Shown: positions 1 to 5,211, counted from the first letter of the stretch. The stretch: 9,704 nt of DNA from an uncultured Dialister sp. (GCF_900538805.1 NZ_UPZP01000086.1:1-9704), one strand, 5' to 3'. The notes: generated by a model not told the origin, from the letters alone. Translations and numbers: made by a program.

Positions 1-53
1 GGGTGGCAAAGGAACTGGATTCGTAGGGAGCCGTAGGCGACTGAGAATCCAGT
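1..53 (+). repeat. Long imperfect hairpin at window start
   Basis: A 9-bp perfect outer stem (actggattc at 14-22 pairing with gaatccagt at 45-53) encloses a small inner hairpin at 27-41: ggagcc, loop gta, ggcgac. The inner stem contains two adjacent G.A oppositions flanked by Watson-Crick pairs. The loop is GNA closed by C-G, the same rule as the hairpins that follow, so this is probably part of the same repeat cluster, which may extend upstream of the window. No coding region is seen here. The pairing is directly visible; any function is unknown. Confidence 0.55.
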
Positions 54-59
54 GACATG

Positions 60-278
60 CTTCCCTTTAGGAGAAGTGGTGCGCAGCACCAAAAGGGGTG
101 CATTTCCATCGAGCGAAGCGAGGTTGTTAGGTTTTCGCTGCCGCCAGGCAGCATATAAAACTCATCGCCGTCAGGCGATACCTTCCCCTCTGAACCCTCT
201 GAACCTTATGAACCCTCTGAACCCTTTGGCCTTGCCCCTTGAGCGCCAGCGATACACAACCTGCGGCGCAGCGGCGCC
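60..278 (+). repeat. Modular hairpin-array element, copy A
   Basis: In order: a decayed arm pair (cttccc...ggagaag, 60-76); hairpin ggtgc(gca)gcacc (78-90); linker aggggtgcatttcc (94-107); hairpin cgagc(gaa)gcgag (110-122, two central G.A mismatches); a short linker gttgttaggtttt (123-135); hairpin gctgcc(gcca)ggcagc (137-152); hairpin atcgcc(gtca)ggcgat (164-179); linker ccttcccctctgaacc; a 9-nt tandem repeat; mini-hairpin gagc(gcca)gcga (241-252); and a GC-rich palindrome at 261-278. The same order recurs at 2520-2799 and, inverted, at 2259-2461, with different stem sequences. The element lies upstream of the flippase promoter. It is clearly a repeat family, but I do not recognise a named one, and no transposase is nearby. 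Confidence 0.75.
192..227 (+). repeat. 9-nt tandem repeat (four units)
   Basis: Four consecutive 9-nt units: gaaccctct, gaaccttat, gaaccctct, gaacccttt. The same unit recurs inside the two other hairpin-array copies (2278-2322 on the minus strand and 2661-2696). Because the period is a multiple of three, it keeps a frame open and creates spurious proline/asparagine-rich ORFs. It is a candidate variable-number repeat. Confidence 0.8.
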
Positions 279-281
279 CCT

Positions 282-302
282 TCTGTGCCCAAAGGACACA
301 GA
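282..302 (+). repeat. Small stem-loop downstream of array A
   Basis: tctgtg-c-cc, loop aaa, gg-a-cacaga: a 9-position stem with one C.A mismatch. It is the last hairpin before the A+T-rich promoter region of the flippase gene. Unlike the array hairpins its loop is AAA. There is no T-run after it, so it does not look like an intrinsic terminator. Confidence 0.4.
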
Positions 303-346
303 GCCTTCAAGTTCATAAACTTTTTACAATAATTGAGCCCCAGAGC

Positions 347-375
347 TTTACAATCTTTCTGAAATCTGATATGAC
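347..375 (+). promoter_or_regulatory. Candidate promoter of the flippase gene
   Basis: TTTACA (347-352), a 17-bp spacer, then TATGAC (370-375), preceded by TGA at 367-369, which makes an extended -10. Transcription would start near 382, leaving a leader of about 37 nt before the ATG at 419. It is the best sigma-A-like match in the upstream region, but the -10 is only 4 of 6. Confidence 0.45.
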
Positions 376-418
376 TATATGAGTTGTGAATCATATTTCC
401 TATTGAAACAGGTGAAAA

Positions 419-2020
419 ATGCGTAAGAATTCATTTATCCAAGGTGCCCTGATTTTGACGGTGGCTGGTATTATCGTTAAATTTATCGGTGCTTTCAGTC
501 GTATTTATCTGTCCCGGCTTTTAGGCGGGGAAGGAATCGGCCTTTACCAGATGGCCTATCCAATTTATCTTCTCTGCCTCTCCGTTTCTTCCGCCGGCCT
601 TCCGGTGGCCATTTCTATCATGGTGGCGGAACGAAATGCGGTGAATGACTATAATGGCGGACAGAAGGTATTCCGTATTTCCATGGCGGCGCTGGTGCTG
701 ACAGGGCTCTTTTTCAGCGTCCTTCTTTTCTTCGGCGCCCAGTGGCTGGTGGATACGGGCATTGTCCGTGACCCCCGTGCTTACTGGTCCCTTCTGGCCC
801 TGTCTCCTGCCGTATTCTGTGCCACCCTTCTGGCCACGCTTCGCGGGTATTTCCAGGGGCTCCAGCTCATGACCCCTACGGCGGTGTCCCAGATTCTGGA
901 ACAGGTGGTGCGGGTGGTAACCATGATTGCCTTTGCAGTCGTCCTCCTGCCCTACGGCCTTGAATTTGGTGCTGCCGGTGCTACGCTGGGCGCGGCTCCC
1001 GGTGCTTTCATGGGTATCGTGGTGCTCATCGGTTTCTATTACATGACCCGCAGCTGGCGGAAAGAACTGGCTTCCGAGCAGGATCCTTCCATCAAACCTC
1101 AGAGCGCTCTACATATCATCAAAAGGCTCCTGGTACTGGCCATTCCTGTTTCCCTGGCCAATATTATGCTGCCTATCGTGTCCAATATCGATCTTTTCAT
1201 CGTTCCCCGCCGTCTGGAAGTGGCAGGTTTTGCGGTGGAAGAGGCGACCACACTCTTCGGCTATCTCACCGGCATGGCTACGGCCCTGGTGAACATGCCT
1301 ACCATTGTGACTGCTTCTCTGGCAGCCAGCCTGGTGCCCGTTATTTCTGAAGCCATTGCCCAGAAAAGGGGCGATGTGGTGATGAAGAGGACCGACACCG
1401 CCATGCGTCTGGCCAACCTTATTACCATTCCTGCCTTCGTGGGCATGTGCGTCATTGCCACCCCCATTTCCGCCATGCTTTACGCCACCCCTGATGCGGG
1501 CCCCTGCATTGCGGTGATGAGCTTCGGCGTGTTCCTTCTGGGCGTGCAGCAGGTTACCACCGGTGTCCTGCAGGGCATGGGAAAAACAGCCATTCCTTTC
1601 ATTAATATGGTTATTTCTGCTTCCGTGAAGGTTCTTCTTTCCTGGAACCTCACCGCTCTCCCCGCCTGGGGCGTGCTGGGCGCAGCCTGGGCCACCAATG
1701 CGGACTTCGGCGTAGCTGCGGTGCTGAACCTGGTTTTCCTCTATAAATACAGAAAATATACCATGGATATCCTCCACACGGTGAAACTCTTCATCGCCGC
1801 CGGTATCATGGGCGCCGTAGTGCTGGGCGTATACCACGGAGCCTTCGGCTTCATCCACAGCAACACCCTGGCCACCCTGGCAGCCATCTGCGTAGGCGGT
1901 GTGGTGTACCTCACAGCCATCGTCGTCATTCGGGCCGTGAAGCCGGAAGACGTTGCGGGCGTTCCGAAAATCGGCCCTAAACTGGCAGCAGCAGTAGAAA
2001 AGCTGAGCTTTAAAATCTAG
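419..2020 (+). CDS. SpoVB/MurJ-family lipid flippase (polysaccharide biosynthesis protein)
   Basis: This 533-residue, strongly hydrophobic integral membrane protein belongs to the MOP exporter superfamily, in the SpoVB/YtgP/MurJ group that flips lipid-linked cell-wall precursors (lipid II or other polyprenyl-linked sugars) across the cytoplasmic membrane. Diagnostic stretches are the N-terminal helix with KFIGAFSRIYLSRLLG (21-36), GEGIGLYQMAYPIY (37-50) and LRGYFQGLQLMTPTAVSQ (141-158), which match the SpoVB-type pattern closely. Hydrophobic segments run to about residue 505, followed by a short charged tail; the length is normal for the family. The ATG at 419 follows AGGTGA (410-415), the 3' part of a Shine-Dalgarno sequence. 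The gene stands alone: a hairpin array lies upstream, and a repeat element and a terminator lie downstream. A sporulation role cannot be assumed. Another polysaccharide-unit flippase (Wzx-like) is the alternative. The family call is firm; the exact substrate is not. Confidence 0.88.
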   Translation: MRKNSFIQGALILTVAGIIVKFIGAFSRIYLSRLLGGEGIGLYQMAYPIYLLCLSVSSAGLPVAISIMVAERNAVNDYNGGQKVFRISMAALVLTGLFFSVLLFFGAQWLVDTGIVRDPRAYWSLLALSPAVFCATLLATLRGYFQGLQLMTPTAVSQILEQVVRVVTMIAFAVVLLPYGLEFGAAGATLGAAPGAFMGIVVLIGFYYMTRSWRKELASEQDPSIKPQSALHIIKRLLVLAIPVSLANIMLPIVSNIDLFIVPRRLEVAGFAVEEATTLFGYLTGMATALVNMPTIVTASLAASLVPVISEAIAQKRGDVVMKRTDTAMRLANLITIPAFVGMCVIATPISAMLYATPDAGPCIAVMSFGVFLLGVQQVTTGVLQGMGKTAIPFINMVISASVKVLLSWNLTALPAWGVLGAAWATNADFGVAAVLNLVFLYKYRKYTMDILHTVKLFIAAGIMGAVVLGVYHGAFGFIHSNTLATLAAICVGGVVYLTAIVVIRAVKPEDVAGVPKIGPKLAAAVEKLSFKI

Positions 2021-2180
2021 GGAAGCACTGATTAATTCGCAGAATCGAATTTCATAAGTATTTTTATCCAATGTGGCGTCATAAGTCTCCTTAAATAGCT
2101 CGCTATTCGCGTCGACTGATTCCTTGCATTGGATAAAAATACAAGAATGAAATCCGATAACGATTTAATCAGCGTTTCCC
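2020..2180. mobile_element. 161-bp terminal-inverted-repeat element (MITE-like), complete copy
   Basis: Two 54-nt arms, 2020-2073 and 2127-2180, are imperfect inverted repeats: gggaagcactgattaa at one end, the complement of gggaaacgctgattaa at the other, and 14 perfectly paired inner bases (atttttatccaatg). The 53-nt centre holds a small palindrome aatagctcgctatt (2094-2107) and a gtcgac site (2111-2116). The dinucleotide TA flanks both sides (2018-2019 and 2181-2182), as expected for a TA target duplication. A second copy at 9588-9704 matches at 113 of 117 positions. There is no ORF inside, so any movement would need a transposase encoded elsewhere. Alternatives are a REP-like palindromic repeat or a structured RNA. 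Confidence 0.7.
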
Positions 2181-2206
2181 TAATAGTAAATATCATAGGA
2201 AATATG

Positions 2207-2256
2207 AAAAGCCATGAAATGGAATCTCAAATGAGACATCATTTCATGGCTTTTTT
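2207..2256 (+). terminator. Intrinsic terminator downstream of the flippase gene
   Basis: A 15-bp perfect stem, aaaagccatgaaatg (2207-2221) with catttcatggctttt (2240-2254), is topped by a second small stem tctc/gaga (2225-2236) and followed by a T-run to 2256. The A-run on the left arm means it could also work in the opposite direction and stop transcription arriving from fabK. It lies 187 nt beyond the flippase stop codon, with the 161-bp element in between. Confidence 0.8.
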
Positions 2257-2258
2257 GA

Positions 2259-2461
2259 CACGCCCTTGCGGGCGTGAGGGTTCAGAGGGTTCAAAGGGTG
2301 CAAAGGGTTCAGAGGGTGAAGGTGGGCGGCTCCGCCGCCATTATGAATAAAACCTTTGCAACCGCCCTTACGGGCGAGGGAAAACCATACAACCGCGCCT
2401 ATGGCGCGGGGAAATGCACCCCTTCTGCCGCCTGCGGCGGCGTCTCCCCCGGAGGGGGAGA
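2259..2461 (-). repeat. Modular hairpin-array element, copy C (inverted)
   Basis: Read on the minus strand from 2461 down to 2259, this has the same order as copies A and B. It begins with an arm pair whose stem is cccc/gggg-rich (2443-2461) and hairpin gccgcc(gca)ggcggc (2427-2441). Linker aaggggtgcatttcc (2424-2410) leads to hairpin ccgcgcc(ata)ggcgcgg (2409-2393), then linker ggttgtatggtttt. Hairpins cgccc(gtaa)gggcg (2376-2363) and ggcggc(gga)gccgcc (2339-2325) follow, then five 9-nt repeat units, and finally hairpin cacgccc(gcaa)gggcgtg (2276-2259). The linkers match the other copies while several stems are unrelated in sequence. It lies between the flippase terminator and the convergent fabK gene. 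Confidence 0.72.
2278..2322 (-). repeat. 9-nt tandem repeat (five units), minus orientation
   Basis: On the plus strand the units are gggttcaga, gggttcaaa, gggtgcaaa, gggttcaga and gggtgaagg, the reverse complement of the gaaccctct-type unit at 192-227 and 2661-2696. The unit count differs between copies (four or five). Confidence 0.8.
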
Positions 2462-2519
2462 TTTGCTCTATGCTTTCCCTTGTGCTAACTTTAGTTGCTC
2501 ATTGAATAGCGTCGCTAAA
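2462..2519. other. Unique 58-bp core between two inverted hairpin arrays
   Basis: This A+T-richer stretch separates array C (minus) from array B (plus) and has no partner in copy A. It is bounded by two stable hairpins with nearly the same stem in mirrored order: tctccccc(gga)gggggaga on the left (2443-2461) and cttccccc(tcc)gggggaag on the right (2521-2539). No ORF, promoter or terminator of quality is visible in it. It would sit in the loop of a large cruciform if the flanking arms paired. Confidence 0.5.
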
Positions 2520-2799
2520 ACTTCCCCCTCCGGGGGAAGTACCGCCGCAGGCGGGGATAGGGGTGCATTTCCGACGGGCCGCAGGTCCGGTTGTACGGTT
2601 TTGGCTGCCGCCAGGCAGCATACATACTCATCGCCGCGAAGCGGCGATACCTTCCCCTCTGAACCCTTTGAACCTTCTGAACCCTTTGAACCCTGCCACG
2701 GAGTGGCTCCATGGGCGATACCTTCCCCTCTGAACCTTCTATTCTTGCCCCCTGAGCGAAGCGAACACAACCTTTCTACACAACCTGCGGCGCAGCCGC
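2520..2799 (+). repeat. Modular hairpin-array element, copy B
   Basis: In order: hairpin cttccccc(tcc)gggggaag (2521-2539); ccgcc(gca)ggcgg (2542-2554); linker aggggtgcatttcc (2559-2572); cgggcc(gca)ggtccg with one G.T wobble (2575-2589); linker ggttgtacggtttt (2589-2602); gctgcc(gcca)ggcagc (2604-2619); atcgccgc(gaa)gcggcgat (2630-2648); linker ccttcccctctgaacc; 9-nt repeats; gccac(gga)gtggc (2695-2707); a second copy of the linker (2714-2736); tgagc(gaa)gcgaa (2753-2765); and gcggc(gca)gccgc (2787-2799). This is the longest and best-preserved copy. It ends about 30 bp from the fabK stop codon, and no T-rich terminator is visible for fabK, so these hairpins may form the 3' end of its transcript. 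Confidence 0.75.
2661..2696 (+). repeat. 9-nt tandem repeat (four units)
   Basis: The units are gaacccttt, gaaccttct, gaacccttt and gaaccctgc. It is the same minisatellite as in the other array copies, and here the last unit runs directly into the gccac(gga)gtggc hairpin. Confidence 0.78.
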
Positions 2800-2828
2800 G
2801 CCCCCTTCCTTCCTACAGGGCATATAAC

Positions 2829-3779
2829 TCAAATCAGCCCCTTAGCTCCGGCCAGTCTCCTTTCCGTTTCCGAAACCAGGTCTTCCACGATTTCTTCTAC
2901 CGGCTGGATTTTGGTGAGGTGGGTGAGGGACATGCCTGCCAGGACGTAGCCGTTTTCCGTATCTCCTTCCACGGCACCTTTTCTGGTGGTGCCTGTGGCC
3001 AGGGCGATGAGTTCTTCCAGGGGAGCTCCGCTGTATTCTGCTTTCAGGTATTTCTCAGAGAACGCATTCTTGAGGCCTCTCACGCTGTCGCCGGTGGTGA
3101 ATCCGGTGACGGTGGAGTCCGTGTCCTTTGCTTTGATGATGGCTTCTTTGGCTTTGGGGTGGAGGCGGCATTCTTCGGCGAGAAGGAAACGGGTGCCCAT
3201 CTGGACGCCGGAGGCGCCCATGATGAGGGCAGCAGCGATGCCTCTTCCGTCTACGATGCCGCCGGCGGCGATGAGGGGGATTTCAATATCCGGCAGTACA
3301 TTTTCCAGAAGGGCCATGAGGGTGAGTTTTCCATCGTGGCCACCGGCTTCCATGCCTTCCACCACCAAGGCATCGGCACCGGCGTCCTGCACCCGTTTGG
3401 CCAGTTTCACGTTAGGCACCACGGGAATGCATTTCACGCCGGCATGGTGGAGGTCATCGAACCAGGGCACCGGATTCCCTGCACCCAGGGTGACGAAGGG
3501 CACCTTTTCATCGCAGATGACCTGGGCCACGTCGTCTTTGTTGGGGGCCTGGAGCATGAGGTTTACTCCATAGACGCCTTTAGGCCCCAGAATGTCTTTG
3601 GCCCGGCGGATATTGTCCCGTACTTCGTCGGTGGTGAAACCGCCGGAACCGATGACCCCTGCGCAGCCTGCATGGGCCATGGCGGCAGCCAGGAGGCCGT
3701 CGGAAATATAGGCCATGCCTCCCTGGATAATGGGATAATCAATGGATAAAAGTGTTGTCAGTTTTGTTTTCCATGGCAT
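2829..3779 (-). CDS. fabK: Enoyl-[acyl-carrier-protein] reductase II (FabK, FMN-dependent)
   Basis: This 316-residue TIM-barrel flavoprotein is of the nitronate-monooxygenase/2-nitropropane-dioxygenase superfamily. FabK reduces the enoyl-ACP double bond in the last step of each fatty-acid elongation cycle in the cytoplasm. FabK-like signatures are IDYPIIQGGMA (13-23), VTLGAGNP (96-103), IPVVPNVKLAKR (118-129), EGMEAGGHDGKLT (141-153, with the conserved His148), IAAGGIVDGRG (170-180) and GVQMGTRFL (191-199), the last two forming the FMN phosphate site. The length is typical. The ATG at 3779 follows AAGGGAGG (3794-3787) with a 7-nt gap, a strong ribosome site. It is monocistronic, convergent with the flippase gene and divergent from cggR. 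The main alternative is a nitronate monooxygenase; the EGMEAGGH-GKLT motif favours FabK. Confidence 0.87.
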   Translation of the reverse strand: MPWKTKLTTLLSIDYPIIQGGMAYISDGLLAAAMAHAGCAGVIGSGGFTTDEVRDNIRRAKDILGPKGVYGVNLMLQAPNKDDVAQVICDEKVPFVTLGAGNPVPWFDDLHHAGVKCIPVVPNVKLAKRVQDAGADALVVEGMEAGGHDGKLTLMALLENVLPDIEIPLIAAGGIVDGRGIAAALIMGASGVQMGTRFLLAEECRLHPKAKEAIIKAKDTDSTVTGFTTGDSVRGLKNAFSEKYLKAEYSGAPLEELIALATGTTRKGAVEGDTENGYVLAGMSLTHLTKIQPVEEIVEDLVSETERRLAGAKGLI

Positions 3780-3819
3780 AGTGATTCCTCCCTTACATGA
3801 ATATCATAGTTCTGCCCTT

Positions 3820-3848
3820 ATTATATCCGTTTTTTATGTGGATGCCAT
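3820..3848 (-). promoter_or_regulatory. Promoter of fabK
   Basis: On the minus strand, ATGGCA (3848-3843), a 17-bp spacer and a perfect TATAAT (3825-3820). Transcription would start near 3813, about 34 nt before the fabK ATG. The -35 matches four of six positions. Confidence 0.6.
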
Positions 3849-4028
3849 GGTTCAGATGAGAAAAATCTTTCTATTTTTTCGGAAAATTTTCATGCCGAAA
3901 ACTCATTCAATTTTAAGAAGCAATGATTTATTTGTATTGATGGAAAAAGCAGTGAGTGAAGGCCCTTCTTTTTGCCCATATTTCTTGGGGCTTTTCAATA
4001 TTTTTCCAATGGAAGAGGGAAGCAGATC
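3849..4028. other. A+T-rich intergenic stretch between fabK and cggR, no feature recognised
   Basis: This 180-bp part of the 395-bp divergent region contains homopolymer A and T runs and a short palindrome gaaaattttc (3882-3891). No protein-like ORF with a ribosome site, RNA gene or terminator is convincing. A 30-codon ORF from 3940 lacks a Shine-Dalgarno sequence. The base composition is clearly more A+T-rich than the neighbouring genes, as expected for a regulatory region. Confidence 0.5.
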
Positions 4029-4074
4029 ATAGTAATATGTATACTTTTGAAATGTAGAGTATACGTATTACTAT
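4029..4074. promoter_or_regulatory. Inverted repeat, candidate operator upstream of cggR
   Basis: Arms atagtaatatgtatac (4029-4044) and gtatacgtattactat (4059-4074) are inverted repeats matching at 15 of 16 positions, separated by 14 nt. A further partial half-site, tagtatta, occurs at 4094-4101, close to the cggR -35 region. The arms are too A+T-rich, and there is no downstream T-run, for a terminator. A dimeric or tetrameric regulator spanning two helical faces is the simplest reading. Whether the binder is CggR, a catabolite regulator or a fatty-acid regulator acting on divergent fabK is not decidable here. A weak ttgaaa element (4047-4052) also lies in the spacer. Confidence 0.55.
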
Positions 4075-4089
4075 ATTTTTACATAGATG

Positions 4090-4118
4090 TTGTAGTATTA
4101 ATGGCGGCGTGATATACT
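4090..4118 (+). promoter_or_regulatory. Promoter of the cggR glycolytic operon
   Basis: An extended -10, TGA TATACT (4110-4118), lies 17 bp after a weak -35, TTGTAG (4090-4095). The strong extended -10 makes up for the poor -35. Transcription would start near 4125, giving a leader of about 50 nt before the proposed TTG start of cggR. The inverted repeat at 4029-4074 ends 15 bp upstream of the -35. Confidence 0.55.
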
Positions 4119-4174
4119 GTAAAAGGTAAGACTTGGCATGATTCCGTACTTTTTAATGGATGGAAGTGATATGG

Positions 4175-5206
4175 TTGAAAGAAGATTCTTTGATGATGCT
4201 CCTCCTGCCGGAAATGATGGCAGAGGCCCAGGAGCGGTATGAGATTCTTCGGCAGATTCACGATAACGGACCGGTGGGGAGACACCTTCTCTCCATGCAG
4301 ACAAAGCTTTCTGAAAACACGGTCCGCAAACACATTGAAAAAATGGAAGAGTCAGGTCTTCTTTTTTCTCGTCCTTCGGGTATAAGTCTCACCACCAAGG
4401 GGGAATCGCTGATTGAGCCTTTGGCTCCCTATTTCCAGAAAAGTCCGTCTCTTTCGGACATGGAAAAAAAGCTGCGGCAGATTCTTTCCATGGAAAAGGT
4501 TATCGTGGTGAGAGGGGATTCGGACGGATCAGAGGCTGTGAAGAATGAAATCAGCCAGGAGGCAGCTCTTGTGCTGCTTCGCCTTCTCCGGGACGGCTTT
4601 GTCACCGCCGTAGGCGGCGGCCCGATTATTGCAGGCATGGCGGAAGCACTTCCTTCCCTTCATATGAAGGTGGATGTGGTTCCTGCCCGCGGCGGTTTTG
4701 GAAACCGGGTGGAATACCTGCCGAATTTCGTGGCGGCCCGCATGGCTGAGAAGCTGGGCGGTGAGTATCACATCATCCATATTCCTGACGGTTTGAGCCC
4801 GGAACTTTTCCTTCAGGTGAAGAAGGAACTGCCCCGGTTCGGCGAAATCGAAGGGCTTCTTGCCAGGACGGATATCCTGGTGACAGGAGTGGATGAGCCT
4901 TCTGACCGGTCTAAATGGCTGGAAATTCCGGAGGATGTAAGGGAGCGTCTGGTCAGGGAAAAGGCAGCAGGGGAAGCCCTGGGTCTCTATGCGGACATTC
5001 ACGGGAAGATTCTCTACCGTCTCTATAATGCCGGGATTTCCCTGGAAGATATTTCTTCCATTCCCCATGTCTTAATTGCAGCCGGAGGCAGTCACAAGGG
5101 CCCCGCCATTCTTGCCATGGCCAGAGCCGGTATACGGGGGACCCTGATTACTGATGAGGGTGCAGGTAAAGCAATCATACAGGGAGCGGCCGGGTCATTT
5201 TTATGA
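4175..5206 (+). CDS. cggR: Central glycolytic genes regulator CggR
   Basis: This SorC/DeoR-family repressor controls glycolytic genes; in Bacillus subtilis CggR is released from DNA by fructose-1,6-bisphosphate. With the TTG start it is 343 residues (B. subtilis CggR is 340). An N-terminal winged helix-turn-helix spans roughly residues 32-63 (GPVGRHLLSMQTKLSENTVR and following). The C-terminal sugar-phosphate-binding domain shows VTAVGGGPIIAGMAEAL (143-159), VDVVPARGGFGNRVEYLPN (166-184) and LIAAGGSHKGPAILAMA, then LITDEGAGKAI near the end, all lining the effector pocket in this family. I chose TTG at 4175 because GGAAGTGA (4162-4169) sits 5 nt before it and the N-terminus then aligns with the family. 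The ATG at 4160 is in frame but has no ribosome site. It is first in the operon, with gapA 41 nt downstream, implying autoregulation. Confidence 0.9.
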   Translation: MKEDSLMMLLLPEMMAEAQERYEILRQIHDNGPVGRHLLSMQTKLSENTVRKHIEKMEESGLLFSRPSGISLTTKGESLIEPLAPYFQKSPSLSDMEKKLRQILSMEKVIVVRGDSDGSEAVKNEISQEAALVLLRLLRDGFVTAVGGGPIIAGMAEALPSLHMKVDVVPARGGFGNRVEYLPNFVAARMAEKLGGEYHIIHIPDGLSPELFLQVKKELPRFGEIEGLLARTDILVTGVDEPSDRSKWLEIPEDVRERLVREKAAGEALGLYADIHGKILYRLYNAGISLEDISSIPHVLIAAGGSHKGPAILAMARAGIRGTLITDEGAGKAIIQGAAGSFL

Positions 5207-5211
5207 ACCGG
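5190..5211 (+). promoter_or_regulatory. Stem-loop across the cggR stop codon (candidate mRNA processing/stability element)
   Basis: ccgggtcat (5190-5198), loop tttt, atgaaccgg (5203-5211): nine positions with one internal mismatch. It lies exactly at the cggR-gapA junction, 36 nt before the gapA ATG. In B. subtilis the cggR-gapA transcript is cut near the end of cggR and the gapA side is stabilised by a 5' stem-loop. A similar role here is inference from position only. Confidence 0.4.

Noticed and set aside
52..318. Open reading frame of 88 codons on the plus strand with a proline/asparagine-rich repeat
   Set aside because: It lies entirely in the hairpin array and is kept open by the 9-nt tandem repeat; there is no ribosome site and no protein-like composition.
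60..318. Integron attC sites (gttgt and acaac motifs next to hairpins)
   Set aside because: The hairpins are too short, they are not flanked by paired R' and R'' core sites, and neither gene cassettes nor an integrase are present.
1109..2071. 320-codon minus-strand ORF inside the flippase gene
   Set aside because: It is antisense to a well-supported membrane protein, rich in His and Gly, with no family motif and no ribosome site.
2259..2799. CRISPR array
   Set aside because: The repeated units are 9-nt tandem repeats and short hairpins with irregular spacing; there are no 25-40 nt direct repeats with unique spacers and no cas genes.
2800..2828. Terminator for fabK on the minus strand
   Set aside because: No T-run follows any hairpin in that direction; the hairpin array may end the transcript, but this is not an intrinsic terminator by sequence.
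2274..3749. 491-codon plus-strand ORF
   Set aside because: It combines tandem-repeat translation with the antisense of fabK. The fabK reading on the minus strand has clear family motifs and a promoter.
3956..3975. Possible terminator (gaag-gcc-cttc followed by ttttt)
   Set aside because: The stem is only 4 bp with a 3-nt loop and no upstream gene on that strand would need it.
3940..4032. 30-codon peptide in the fabK-cggR intergenic region
   Set aside because: It has no Shine-Dalgarno sequence, overlaps the candidate operator at its end, and has no recognisable features.
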